This document shows, in pieces, positions 52,530-61,965 of a stretch of 64,000 nt of DNA. The DNA comes from CAYSNP01 sp964432485 (lineage in GTDB: Bacteria; Bacillota; Clostridia; Christensenellales; DTU072). A program made the translations under genes and the position numbers. Where the stretch lies: positions 1 to 64,000 of the forward strand of contig CAYSNP010000004.1 in the NCBI GenBank assembly GCA_964432485.1, given 5' to 3'. The notes beneath the pieces are model-generated. The model was not told where the DNA came from, did not search any database, and was given only the letters and a program-made list of their open reading frames with translations. Positions within the stretch are counted from its first letter, which is position 1; the number at the start of each line of letters is the position of its first letter.

Positions 52530-54980
52530 ATGAAGATAGTAATTGTTGGCGGTGTTGCCGGCGGGGCTACTGTTGCGGCACGCCTTAGAAGATTAAGCGA
52601 AGAGTATGAAATAATAATATTAGAACGAGACTCCTATATATCTTATGCCAATTGCGGACTGCCATATTATATTGGCGATGTGATAACTGATAAGGAAAAA
52701 CTGGTAGTTCAAACTCCGCAGGCTATGGGGATGCGTTTTAATTTGGATATACGCACAAAGCACGAAGTGCTTAGCATAGATAAAGCTAATAAAAAGCTGC
52801 TTGTAAAGAATCTTGAGAGTGGAGAGGATTACGAGCAAAGCTATGATAAGCTAATTCTTTCTTGCGGAGCAAAACCGCTTAAGCCGCCAATCAAAGGGCT
52901 TGACAGGGCGCAAAATGTCTTTACTTTGCGCAATATTCCTGATACATTTGCAATAAAAGAGTATATTCAAGCTAATAATGTTAAAAAAGCGGCAGTTATT
53001 GGCGGCGGATTTATTGGCGTAGAAATGGCAGAAAATCTGGCTAAGCTAGGCATAGAGGTCAGCTTAATAGAAAAATTGCCTCAGGTTTTAAGGCAGCTAG
53101 ACTTCGAAATGGCGCAGTTTGTGCATGCCGAGCTTTGCGGTAACGGCATAGAATTGATTTTGTCAGACCAAGTTGAGGCTTTTGCCGATAAAGGGCGCAC
53201 CATAGTGTTAGGAAGCGGCAGAAAAATAGCTTGCGATATGGCTGTGTTGGCCATTGGGATTGCTCCGGATAATATATTGGCAAAATCAGCAGCTCTCAAG
53301 CTGGGCGATTTTGGGCATTTGCAAGTGTCGGAGACTTTTAATACTTTTGATAAGGAAAGCGGAGCTAAAGAGGCGGATATATATGCCATTGGCGATATGA
53401 TAGAGGTAGTCAATCCACTGGATAACAGCACTTATGCTGTAAGTCTTGCTTGGGGAGCAAATAGGCAAGGCAGGCTACTTGCCGACCATATTTTTGGCAG
53501 TAAAATCAAGGCTAGTAAGATTTTAGCTACTAATGTAATAAGCGTCTTTGAGCTTACCGCTGCCGGCACAGGAGCTAATGAGGAAACATTAAAAGCAAAA
53601 GGCATACCTTACAAGGCTATCCATGCGCATCGCTCTAACCATGCCAGCTATTATCCGGGCTCTTTTAATATTTCGCTAAAACTTTTATACGAAGAAAAGA
53701 CCGGCAGAATATTAGGTGCGCAAGCAGTAGGCAGGGCAGGTACAGAAAAGCGTATAGATACAATTGCTACGGCAATGCGTTTTGGCGGCACTATTTTTGA
53801 GCTAAGCGATTTGGAGTTTTGCTATGCTCCGCCTTATTCGTCTGCCAAAGACCCCGTCAATATACTAGGCTACATTGGCGAAAATATTGAAGCAGGCGCA
53901 TACAAGCCTGTTTACCATTACCAAATTGATGAAATAGCAAAAAATGGTGGCTATATTTTAGATGTCAGGACTCCGATAGAATATAATAATGGCAAAATTG
54001 AGGGCTCTATCAACTTAGAAGTTGACTCTTTGCGGCAAAATATTGATAAGATTACCTTGTCTAAAGACGCTCCTCTTTATGTAACTTGCCAAGTTGGGCT
54101 AAGGGCATATATTGCTATAAAAATCTTAAAAGCGCATGGTTTTACCAATCTTTACAACCTTTCGGGCGGGTATTTAACTTATAAAATGTATCATTATCAG
54201 CCTATTGTAAATAAAAAGTTAAGACATATAGAAGTCAATGACTTACAGCAAAAGAAAGAAGTAAAAGAAATAGATGTAACAGGTTTGCAATGCCCGGGTC
54301 CGCTAATGGCAACGTATAAAGCGGTAGAAGCACTTGCCACAGGCGAAAAAGTTCGCATTTTAGCTACTGACACCGGTTTTGCCAATGATATTGAAAATTG
54401 GTGTCAAACGAACGGTCATATATTAGAAGGGTTAAAGACTGAGGGTGGCAGAATTGTAGCAACTATTGCAAAAGGCGACGAAAGCAGGGGCATATTAGGC
54501 GCAATAGATCAAAGGAATGCCACAATTGTAGTATTTAGCGGAGCGCTAGATAAGGTGCTGGCTGCTATGATTATAGCGCAAGGCGCGGCGGCTCAAGGCA
54601 AAAATGTTACCATGTTCTTTACCTTTTGGGGACTTAATGCGCTAAGAAGGTCAGAAAAAGTTAAAGTAAAAAAGAGCGCAATGGAAAAAATGTTTGGCAC
54701 TATGATGCCAAAAGGTGCGGACAGACTGCCTTTATCTTCTATGAATATGGCAGGCATGGGAGCAAAAATGATAAAAGGCATTATGAAAAAGAAAAATGTG
54801 GACTCCTTGCCTCAAATGATAAAGCATGCTCAAGCAGCCGGAGTGCGTATGATAGCTTGTACTATGAGCATGGACCTGATGGGTATCAAAAAAGAGGAGC
54901 TTATAGACAATATTGACTATGCAGGCGTAGCAACTTATATCAGCAAAAATGAAAATGTAGGCACCACTTTATTTATCTAA
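52530..54980 (+). CDS. CoA-disulfide reductase / rhodanese / TusA / DsrE fusion
   Basis: An 816-residue multidomain sulfur protein. Residues 1-450 are a pyridine nucleotide-disulfide oxidoreductase with FAD motif GGVAGGATVAARLRR, the single active Cys42 in YISYANCGLPYYIGD (CoA-disulfide-reductase type), a NAD motif GGGFIGVEMAENL and IYAIGDM. Residues about 470-560 are rhodanese (Cys520 in YVTCQVGLR). Residues about 580-650 are TusA-like (VTGLQCPGPLM, Cys588). The last 160 residues are DsrE/F-like (VVFSGALDKVLAAMIIAQGAA, IACTMSMDLMG). Such fusions are known from many anaerobes and probably relay persulfide sulfur between their cysteines with NAD(P)H. Ribosome site CGGAGA; a TATAAT near 52493 may be the -10. 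Confidence 0.92.
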   Translation: MKIVIVGGVAGGATVAARLRRLSEEYEIIILERDSYISYANCGLPYYIGDVITDKEKLVVQTPQAMGMRFNLDIRTKHEVLSIDKANKKLLVKNLESGEDYEQSYDKLILSCGAKPLKPPIKGLDRAQNVFTLRNIPDTFAIKEYIQANNVKKAAVIGGGFIGVEMAENLAKLGIEVSLIEKLPQVLRQLDFEMAQFVHAELCGNGIELILSDQVEAFADKGRTIVLGSGRKIACDMAVLAIGIAPDNILAKSAALKLGDFGHLQVSETFNTFDKESGAKEADIYAIGDMIEVVNPLDNSTYAVSLAWGANRQGRLLADHIFGSKIKASKILATNVISVFELTAAGTGANEETLKAKGIPYKAIHAHRSNHASYYPGSFNISLKLLYEEKTGRILGAQAVGRAGTEKRIDTIATAMRFGGTIFELSDLEFCYAPPYSSAKDPVNILGYIGENIEAGAYKPVYHYQIDEIAKNGGYILDVRTPIEYNNGKIEGSINLEVDSLRQNIDKITLSKDAPLYVTCQVGLRAYIAIKILKAHGFTNLYNLSGGYLTYKMYHYQPIVNKKLRHIEVNDLQQKKEVKEIDVTGLQCPGPLMATYKAVEALATGEKVRILATDTGFANDIENWCQTNGHILEGLKTEGGRIVATIAKGDESRGILGAIDQRNATIVVFSGALDKVLAAMIIAQGAAAQGKNVTMFFTFWGLNALRRSEKVKVKKSAMEKMFGTMMPKGADRLPLSSMNMAGMGAKMIKGIMKKKNVDSLPQMIKHAQAAGVRMIACTMSMDLMGIKKEELIDNIDYAGVATYISKNENVGTTLFI

Positions 54981-55001
54981 AAAAAAAAGTGCAAAAATCA
55001 A

Positions 55002-55031
55002 CCCTTTGCTAGTTTGGCAAAGGGTTTTTTT
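55002..55031 (+). terminator. Terminator after the sulfur-transfer fusion
   Basis: Perfect 8-bp stem CCCTTTGC/GCAAAGGG (55002-55009 with 55017-55024), a 7-base loop and a T7 tract. Confidence 0.92.
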
Positions 55032-55064
55032 GTGTAATCTAATAAAAAAAAGAAAATTTGGATG

Positions 55065-55093
55065 TTGATAAATTTGTAAAAATATATTATTAT
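55065..55093 (+). promoter_or_regulatory. Promoter of the InlB-repeat membrane protein
   Basis: TTGATA (55065-55070), a 17-bp spacer and TATTAT (55088-55093), 35 bases before the start codon. Confidence 0.65.
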
Positions 55094-55128
55094 AGTTTTA
55101 CTTTACTAAGGAGAAAAATTAATGAGTT

Positions 55129-57615
55129 ATGAAAAAGATGCTAAAAGAACTATATTTTTTTGGACTACTTATTTTATTTACTTTACTGCTTAGCTTAAAT
55201 AGCCCATTGTCCATTAATGCATATGCTAATAGCGTTGGCATTATTTTGTATTTGGATAACTTTGAAGGGAATATTAGCATCCACGATGAGTTGTACAATA
55301 ATGATAACGAGTCTTTATATTATATAGAACCTGAAGAAGAGTACAGAGCAGTTTCATCCGATATTTCTGGTTACGAAATTACTTTTTGTATAATGCCTAC
55401 CAATCCTTTTATAGAATATCAAGTTCAAATTGCAGAAGGAGAAATCGAATATTTTGCAGGAAATCAATGTTTTGTATGGATAAAAGATGCACCCTCTTGT
55501 AATATTACTCTTGGAGTTAAACAAGAAGAGGAAGCAGAGCCGCCCGCACCGCTTATGCTGATTGTAGAGTTTGATATAGGCGACGGCACAACTTTAGATG
55601 GGGATTTACTAATTCAAGAAGTGGCAGAAGGCGGCTCTGCTATAGAGCCGGATATTATCCCTCCTGAGGGCTATGATTTTCAGGGCTGGGATACTCCTTT
55701 TTCCGATATTTCATCAGATATTGCAGTAAATGGAAAGATTACCATAAAAGCTGAATACAAAATATTAAAGTATCAAGTTAATTACTATACGGAAGGCGGG
55801 CTTTTTTCCACAATTGAGCAAGAATATAACTCTCTTTTAAAATTGCCTCTTAATGACCCTATTATGGAAGGGCATTACCTTTTGCATTGGGAAGACGAGA
55901 GTCAGATAGCCTACGACGAAACTTATAGAGTAACTGCAGACCTAGCTTTACATGCTGTCTTTAAGCGCAATCAATATACAATTACCTTTTATGACGGAGA
56001 AGCAGAGTTAGGAGAAAAAGTAGCCCTATTTGGTGATATTATACCCAAAATATTAAATCCGCAAAAGGACGGGTATAGCTTTGAAGGGTGGTATACTGAT
56101 AAGAGTTTTCAAAACAAATTGATTTATACAAGCGATAGCCCCATTGTGGAAGACAATACCGCTATATATGCAAAATTTCAGCTTAATAACATTATAATAA
56201 CTTATAAGGACAACTTGCAAGGGGAGTATCAAACGCTTCAAGCCCCCGCTTTTAGCGTGCTGGTACTTGCCCCTGCCCTTACCATTGGCTATAAGATAGC
56301 AGTACAAGCAGTAGACTCCCAAGGAGCAGAATATGCAATAGAAAATATGGAGGTAACTTGCTCCTTTTATAATATAGAAATTACTTACACTTACGAAAAA
56401 GATACTTTTTATTTAGCATTTGAATGTGCCCTTTTGCCTAGCATTGCTCCCGATACCATAGAAGCCCTTTTTGAGGAAGCAATTAACTTGCCTACTGTAG
56501 AAGAATACGGTTACTCCTTTTTAGGTTATTATCAAGACGAGCATTTTTCATTGCCTGCAGAATATATGACAATGCCTTACTCTGCCAATACGGATAAGAC
56601 AACTACTCTATATATTAAGCTGCAAAAAAAGCAATATAATATTACTTTTGACTCTCAAGGCGCTCAAGAGTTTGATACTGTTATAGCAGAGTATATGGAC
56701 AGCATTGACTTAGACGAATACCGTCCAAATAGAGAAAATATGCTATTTTTAGGCTGGTTGGATTCTTTCGGGCAACTGCAAGAGCCTTTTAGCGGCACTT
56801 TTTTAGTAGAAAGAGATACCCTTTTTACTGCAGTCTTTCAAATGATTAAAGAAAACTTTAATATTAGTTTTGTACTGCCAAGTTCCCTTACCTTTGATTT
56901 GCTTGACGGGCAGGAATATGTTATTCCTGTAATATGCCCTGACACAATTACAATTAAGTATAAAGAAACGCCGGACATTCTTCCCGACCCGCAAGCGGAA
57001 GGACATATCTTTTTGGGCTGGTTTACAGATAGGGAGTGTGCCCAAAGCTATACTCCTTTGCCTATTGCTGATGACATTATCCTTTACGGATTATTCGAAA
57101 CAGTTACGCTTACAGCAACTTTTTGGTGCCGCAATCAAAAAATTGTCAAGAATGTAGAATATTACTCTCCTATGCCCACGCTGAACCCTTTAGAGGTGAT
57201 AAGCGAATACTATACTTTTACAGGTTGGGATAAAACTGTTGACTATATCACCGAGGATATTGAATTTATTGCCCTTTATACCCCTTTATATAATATTGTT
57301 GTGCTTGATAAGGCCAATCAAATGATAATAAGACCGCACGATTGCAAGCTGGATGCCTTTTTATCCTCTTTGGATTTAGCTCTTGAAGAAGACGAAGTTT
57401 TTTTGGGCTGGAAGCTGGAAGTTTATGACCAAGACACAAATACTTTTGCCTATGTGCCCAATATAGTTAAGACAACTCAATCGGGCATTATAGACGAAAA
57501 AGATTTAATGCTACTTTGCTCCCTTATAGCTAACTTATTATTGCTTGTATCCCTTATGCTAATCATTATTTCTTTTAAGGTCAAGGCAAAGACATTAAAA
57601 TTGAAAAAGTTTTAA
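55129..57615 (+). CDS. Anchored InlB-repeat (Flg_new) surface protein
   Basis: An 828-residue exported protein with a signal peptide (about 1-33, ending INAYANS). It carries many InlB B-repeat/Listeria-Bacteroides repeat units, beta folds with the marker G(Y/H).F.GW(Y/F)T, such as GYSFEGWYTDKSFQNK, EGHIFLGWFTDRECAQ and YYTFTGWDKTV. A C-terminal helix (LMLLCSLIANLLLLVSLM) and a basic tail anchor it in the membrane, with the repeats outside. A role as adhesin or wall-associated stalk is inferred. The start is odd: AAGGAG fits an ATG at 55122 in another frame, while this ATG is 15 bases from it. Confidence 0.82.
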   Translation: MKKMLKELYFFGLLILFTLLLSLNSPLSINAYANSVGIILYLDNFEGNISIHDELYNNDNESLYYIEPEEEYRAVSSDISGYEITFCIMPTNPFIEYQVQIAEGEIEYFAGNQCFVWIKDAPSCNITLGVKQEEEAEPPAPLMLIVEFDIGDGTTLDGDLLIQEVAEGGSAIEPDIIPPEGYDFQGWDTPFSDISSDIAVNGKITIKAEYKILKYQVNYYTEGGLFSTIEQEYNSLLKLPLNDPIMEGHYLLHWEDESQIAYDETYRVTADLALHAVFKRNQYTITFYDGEAELGEKVALFGDIIPKILNPQKDGYSFEGWYTDKSFQNKLIYTSDSPIVEDNTAIYAKFQLNNIIITYKDNLQGEYQTLQAPAFSVLVLAPALTIGYKIAVQAVDSQGAEYAIENMEVTCSFYNIEITYTYEKDTFYLAFECALLPSIAPDTIEALFEEAINLPTVEEYGYSFLGYYQDEHFSLPAEYMTMPYSANTDKTTTLYIKLQKKQYNITFDSQGAQEFDTVIAEYMDSIDLDEYRPNRENMLFLGWLDSFGQLQEPFSGTFLVERDTLFTAVFQMIKENFNISFVLPSSLTFDLLDGQEYVIPVICPDTITIKYKETPDILPDPQAEGHIFLGWFTDRECAQSYTPLPIADDIILYGLFETVTLTATFWCRNQKIVKNVEYYSPMPTLNPLEVISEYYTFTGWDKTVDYITEDIEFIALYTPLYNIVVLDKANQMIIRPHDCKLDAFLSSLDLALEEDEVFLGWKLEVYDQDTNTFAYVPNIVKTTQSGIIDEKDLMLLCSLIANLLLLVSLMLIIISFKVKAKTLKLKKF

Positions 57616-57635
57616 GCTACTCTAAAAGGAAATAA

Positions 57636-57664
57636 TTGATAATACAATAATCTTATTGTATAAT
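57636..57664 (+). promoter_or_regulatory. Promoter with overlapping palindrome before the sulfatase-fold gene
   Basis: TTGATA (57636-57641), an exact 17-bp spacer and TATAAT (57659-57664), 14 bases before the start codon. A perfect dyad ATACAATAA-TC-TTATTGTAT (57642-57661) fills the spacer and enters the -10 box, as an operator would. Confidence 0.75.
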
Positions 57665-57678
57665 ATTTTGGGGTAGCT

Positions 57679-59376
57679 ATGAATAAGTTTGTTGAATTTT
57701 ATAAAGGCAATAAAAGGGTAGCATTGTTTGCTACTGTCCTTGCAGTATCGATATCACTAATTTTGCTGTTTTTCGGGCTGTCAATGCTTGCTTTTATATC
57801 CGCTGTTTTGCTTGTACTACTTGCGGCAGCGATGCTGGTAAGCATAGCGGTAAAAGATAAGCTGGCCCTTTTTTTACTTGCGCCTTTTGTAGCCATTATC
57901 ATAGGGCTTTTGATAGCAAATATCTTTTGGGGGGCGGAAAGTTTTGCTAAAAGGCTTTTTTATAACTTAGCCTTTTTAATTGTACCCATTGCAGGCGTCT
58001 ACATTTTGTTTAACAATCAACGATTCCCTAAAATAGCAAGTAAAAAATTTACAGCTTTAATTACCCTTTCCGCAGTAAGCGTTGCATGCATAACCTATGT
58101 GTTTATGTTGCCGCTTAGGTATAAACCAAATGTAGCTCCAATGACCAAAGGATACAGCGCATATTTTGCTTCAGAAAAGCAAGCCAAACCCAATGCCCCT
58201 AATGTACTGCTTATCAATACTGATATTGATATAGACTCTTTGCCTTGTTACGGCGGCAATAATGAAACACCTAATATTTGCGCGTTAGCAGAAGATGGAA
58301 TGGTATTTTTGAATTACTTTTCTCAAACTAACAAAGAGTTTGCCTTGCTTACGGGCAGATATCCGGAGCGTGGCGGGCTAAACAATGCGATATACCCTAC
58401 CAAAACTTCGGCTTTATCCCGATATAACAATGCTTTTCTCTCCTCAAACAATGTCAATGGCATTTTAGGAGACGAAATATCTCTCCCCGCAATATTACAG
58501 GCAGGGGGTTATAGCTGTGGGTGCTTTGGGATATGGAATTTGGGCGATTATGGACAATACTTGCCTACCAAGCATGGATTTGACAATTTTTATGGCAGTT
58601 ATTTTGCCGGCAGCTCCTTTGCAATAGTAAATGAAAAAGAGGGAAAAGCAGAACTTATAAGCCGCTCAAAAGATATAGACAGCATAACTATAAAGGCACA
58701 AGAGTATATATCACAAAAGGCCGACACTAAGTTTTTTATAGAATATTCTATGCCCTTGCAGCCTTTTGCAGGCAAAAACAGCGTATCTGCTCAAGATATC
58801 CTTGCTTTTGATAAGCAAGTGGGCGCACTTATAGATACGCTTAAAACAAAAGACCTATACGATACAACTTTAATAATACTTTCCGGCGGTACGCAAGATA
58901 GCTTTGGCAGGGCGCCTTTTATTGTTACATATATTAATGGCAATCTTAACTCAGGCAATTATGCAGGCAGAGAGCTAACCGCTCCTATTGCAACAATAGA
59001 TGTTTATCCTACTGTACTTAATTTTGCCGGTCTTACCAAACCTAGCGATAGGGAGATAGATGGGGTTGACCTTTACAATTTATTAAAAGCCTTTATTTAT
59101 GGAGATAGCAAACTACATAGTGCACTTTACTTTTTTAAGGGAGGCAAGCCTGTGGCAATATTAAAGAGAGAAAGCATAGACAGCAAGAATTATGATTTTC
59201 TTTACTACACTAAAGCTGCTAGTAGCAGTCGCACAGAAGCCTTGTTCAATCTTACTTTAGACCGACAGGAAAAAGAAAACCTAGCTACGCAAGAGCAAAA
59301 TATAGCCCAATCTTTAAGTGATAACCTTAAAGATTATGCCCGCACCTTTTCAAAAAATAAACGAGGTGCGGCATAA
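57679..59376 (+). CDS. Five-TM sulfatase-fold protein without catalytic cysteine
   Basis: A 565-residue membrane protein: five hydrophobic helices (about 13-34, 36-57, 63-82, 94-112, 126-146), then an extracytoplasmic alkaline-phosphatase/sulfatase-fold domain. Family landmarks are present in order: NVLLINTDIDI, TPNICALAEDG, ALLTGRYPERGGL, ISLPAILQAGGYSCGCFGIWNLG, KHGFDNFYG, DKQVGALIDTLKTKDLYDTTLIILSGG and a tail LFNLTLDRQEKENLA. The formylglycine site C-x-P-S-R before LLTGR reads QTNKEFA, and the DD and SDNG/SDHG metal ligands are gone, so it is probably not an active sulfatase. The topology recalls LtaS-type enzymes, but their ETTxG motif is absent. It could sense or bind an anionic polymer; this is inference. 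Confidence 0.75.
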   Translation: MNKFVEFYKGNKRVALFATVLAVSISLILLFFGLSMLAFISAVLLVLLAAAMLVSIAVKDKLALFLLAPFVAIIIGLLIANIFWGAESFAKRLFYNLAFLIVPIAGVYILFNNQRFPKIASKKFTALITLSAVSVACITYVFMLPLRYKPNVAPMTKGYSAYFASEKQAKPNAPNVLLINTDIDIDSLPCYGGNNETPNICALAEDGMVFLNYFSQTNKEFALLTGRYPERGGLNNAIYPTKTSALSRYNNAFLSSNNVNGILGDEISLPAILQAGGYSCGCFGIWNLGDYGQYLPTKHGFDNFYGSYFAGSSFAIVNEKEGKAELISRSKDIDSITIKAQEYISQKADTKFFIEYSMPLQPFAGKNSVSAQDILAFDKQVGALIDTLKTKDLYDTTLIILSGGTQDSFGRAPFIVTYINGNLNSGNYAGRELTAPIATIDVYPTVLNFAGLTKPSDREIDGVDLYNLLKAFIYGDSKLHSALYFFKGGKPVAILKRESIDSKNYDFLYYTKAASSSRTEALFNLTLDRQEKENLATQEQNIAQSLSDNLKDYARTFSKNKRGAA

Positions 59377-59401
59377 GAGTATCAAAGCAAAAGGTGCATA
59401 C

Positions 59402-59431
59402 TTGCTTTTTGTTTGGCATATTTGCTATAAT
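59402..59431 (+). promoter_or_regulatory. Promoter of the ABC transporter gene
   Basis: TTGCTT (59402-59407), an 18-bp spacer and TATAAT (59426-59431), 21 bases before the start codon, with AAAAAGGTGA as ribosome site between. Confidence 0.6.
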
Positions 59432-59452
59432 GGTTTTCTAAAAAGGTGACTT

Positions 59453-61804
59453 ATGTTAAAATTAAAGGATATTAAAAAGAATTACTATGTAACGGGGCAA
59501 ACTATACCTGCTTTGCAAGGGATAAGCCTGGAGTTTGGCACCAACGAATTTGTATGCATATTAGGTCCTTCCGGATGCGGCAAAACTACGCTAATGAATA
59601 TTATTGGCGGGCTTGACCAGGCCACCGGCGGAGAGATATGCTACAACGATATTTCTACCAAGAAGTTTAAGGATATAGATTGGGACAATTACCGTAATAA
59701 AAAGATAGGTTTTGTTTTTCAAAGTTATAATTTGATACCGCACGCCAGCATACTTGCCAATGTTGCCCTTGCGCTTACTCTTTCCGGAGCAACGCCTGCG
59801 GAGCGGCATGCAAGGGCAAAGGAAGTGCTTGACAGAGTTGGACTTTCTACAGAATATAATAAGAAGCCTAATCAGCTTTCAGGCGGACAAATGCAAAGGG
59901 TGGCAATAGCAAGAGCTATTATCAATTCGCCCGAAGTGCTGCTTTTGGATGAACCAACGGGCGCTTTGGATACCCAAACCAGCATACAGATACTTGATTT
60001 GATAAAAGAGATAGGCAAAGATAAGTTGGTAATAATGGTCACTCACAACTCCGAGCTTGCTCAAATGTATGGTACCAGGGTAATACATATGCGGGACGGT
60101 CTGATTCTTAGCGATTCCAATCCTTATTATGAAAAAGTAAAGATAGTATCTTCCGCTGCTCCAAGAGCTCAACGCAGTTCCATTTTCAAAAGGGATAAAA
60201 CCAGTATGTCTTTTATTACAGCTTTAGGGTTATCTTTAACCAATTTGCTAACTAAAAAAGGCAGAACAATTATGACTTCTGTAGCAGGCTCTATCGGCAT
60301 TATCGGGATTGCGCTTATTCTTTCACTTTCCAATGGGATGAATCTTTTTATTAGCAAAATGCAAACGGATACTCTTGCGGGATATCCTATTACTATTACC
60401 ACTACCGCTATAGATGTGGCACAAGCTATGAAAATGATGCGTCAACAAAGCAATTCTACAGTAGAATATGAAAAATTCCCTATTGTGCGCAAGGTGTTTG
60501 CGGAAAAAAGCATTAACATTATGGATATAATCTCCAGAAATGATATTACCAGAGAATATATAAATTACATAGAAACCAATTTAGATAAAGCTACTTATAA
60601 CGATATAACTTATAAAACAGGCTTAAACTTAAATGCATTTGGCATTAAGGCAGGGCGCAGCAATTATTCCAAAATCAATATAAGCGGCGATTCTATAGTT
60701 TCTAATCCATTGAGCAGCGGCGCAACTTGGCAAATGCTACTATCCGAAGATTTCTTATCAACTCAATATGATGTGCTTGCGGGTTCAATGCCTAGCAGCA
60801 AAGAGGATATTGTGCTTATAATCAATGAAAGCAACCACTTGTTTAATCAGGCTTTAGATGCACTTTTTTTAAGAGAGAACCGCAATGTAGACGCAATTGA
60901 TTTTGATGAGATAATAGATAAGAAGTATAAGATTTTTACCAATGATGAGCTTTATAAAAAGGTAGGAAACAAATATACAGAGAGAGCAGAATCCGAACTG
61001 GATTATGATGCTGCTTTAACTGTAAGGATTTCGGGGATACTGCGTATTAAAAAGGGGATTGAGACAGGTGCGCTAATACAAGGTATTGGCTATACAAAAG
61101 GGCTATACAATTGGCTACAGACAGAAAATATGAACTCAGAAATTATCGAATGGATGAAAGAAGAAGGCAATGAGAAAAAGAGCCCGCTTACCGGCAATAA
61201 TACGGAAAACAGAGATAGTATTTTCAGAGCTTTAGGCGGTAACGATATACCTGACGAAATTAATATATATCCCGTAGATTTTGCCTCAAAAGAGGTAATT
61301 AAGCGTACTCTTGACGCCTACAATACAACCTCAAGCAACAAGATTATGTATATAGATATGTCTGAAATTATGGGCGAAATGCTTAAAACTTTTATTAATA
61401 TAATTAGCTGGGTGCTTATTGCGTTTACAGCTATTTCGCTGATTGTATCAAGTATAATGATAAGCATAATTACCTATGTATCAGTACTGGAGCGCACTAA
61501 AGAAATAGGTATCCTTAGAGCAATAGGCGCGCGTAAGATAGATATCAGCAGGGTATTTAATGCAGAAACTTTTATTATAGGGCTAATATCAGGTATGGTG
61601 GGCGTTGTTATTGCCTTGCTTTTAACTGTTCCTATCAATATGCTGACCCGCACTTACTTAGAAGTGGATAAACTGGCTGTGTTAGGGTTGCTCTCCGGTG
61701 CTATCCTTATACTTATAAGCATAGGGCTTACTGTGCTTTCAGGGCTTATCCCTGCCAGAAAAGCGGCTAAAAAAGACCCTGTCTTGGCTTTGCGCACAGA
61801 GTAA
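59453..61804 (+). CDS. MacB/FtsX-type ABC transporter, fused ATPase and permease
   Basis: A 783-residue single-chain half transporter. The ATPase domain (1-225) has Walker A GPSGCGKTT, the LolD/MacB-type Q loop FVFQSYNLIPHASILANV, signature LSGGQMQR, Walker B VLLLDEPTGALD and the H loop VTHN. A linker leads to a membrane helix (about 275-297), a large extracytoplasmic domain of roughly 340 residues, and three C-terminal helices of the FtsX/MacB permease (LISWVLIAFTAISLIVSS, ILRAIGARKIDISRVF loop, ILISIGLTVLSGLIPARKAAKKDP). Such mechanotransmitting transporters move peptides, lipoproteins or lipids, or signal across the envelope. In Bacillota many are linked to antimicrobial-peptide resistance, but no partner kinase is here. 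Substrate unknown. Confidence 0.92.
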   Translation: MLKLKDIKKNYYVTGQTIPALQGISLEFGTNEFVCILGPSGCGKTTLMNIIGGLDQATGGEICYNDISTKKFKDIDWDNYRNKKIGFVFQSYNLIPHASILANVALALTLSGATPAERHARAKEVLDRVGLSTEYNKKPNQLSGGQMQRVAIARAIINSPEVLLLDEPTGALDTQTSIQILDLIKEIGKDKLVIMVTHNSELAQMYGTRVIHMRDGLILSDSNPYYEKVKIVSSAAPRAQRSSIFKRDKTSMSFITALGLSLTNLLTKKGRTIMTSVAGSIGIIGIALILSLSNGMNLFISKMQTDTLAGYPITITTTAIDVAQAMKMMRQQSNSTVEYEKFPIVRKVFAEKSINIMDIISRNDITREYINYIETNLDKATYNDITYKTGLNLNAFGIKAGRSNYSKINISGDSIVSNPLSSGATWQMLLSEDFLSTQYDVLAGSMPSSKEDIVLIINESNHLFNQALDALFLRENRNVDAIDFDEIIDKKYKIFTNDELYKKVGNKYTERAESELDYDAALTVRISGILRIKKGIETGALIQGIGYTKGLYNWLQTENMNSEIIEWMKEEGNEKKSPLTGNNTENRDSIFRALGGNDIPDEINIYPVDFASKEVIKRTLDAYNTTSSNKIMYIDMSEIMGEMLKTFINIISWVLIAFTAISLIVSSIMISIITYVSVLERTKEIGILRAIGARKIDISRVFNAETFIIGLISGMVGVVIALLLTVPINMLTRTYLEVDKLAVLGLLSGAILILISIGLTVLSGLIPARKAAKKDPVLALRTE

Positions 61805-61899
61805 GACTGTCAATGCTGATATATTGTAACAATATTTATCCTTATACAAAGCAATGCATAAAAGCTGAGGATTTCTTATAAACTACATAAAATGGCTAA

Positions 61900-61928
61900 T
61901 TGACAAAGTTGTTAATAAATATTATAAT
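61900..61928 (+). promoter_or_regulatory. Perfect-consensus promoter of the InlB-repeat lipoprotein
   Basis: TTGACA (61900-61905), an exact 17-bp spacer and TATAAT (61923-61928), 37 bases before the start codon; both hexamers match the sigma-A consensus fully, implying strong constitutive expression. Confidence 0.9.
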
Positions 61929-61965
61929 TCAAGTGTAACACTTGCAAAAAAAAAGGAGGCCGAAA

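Noticed and set aside
57679..59376. Annotation as an active arylsulfatase or lipoteichoic acid synthase
   Set aside because: The catalytic cysteine/serine of sulfatases and the threonine motif of LtaS are both missing.
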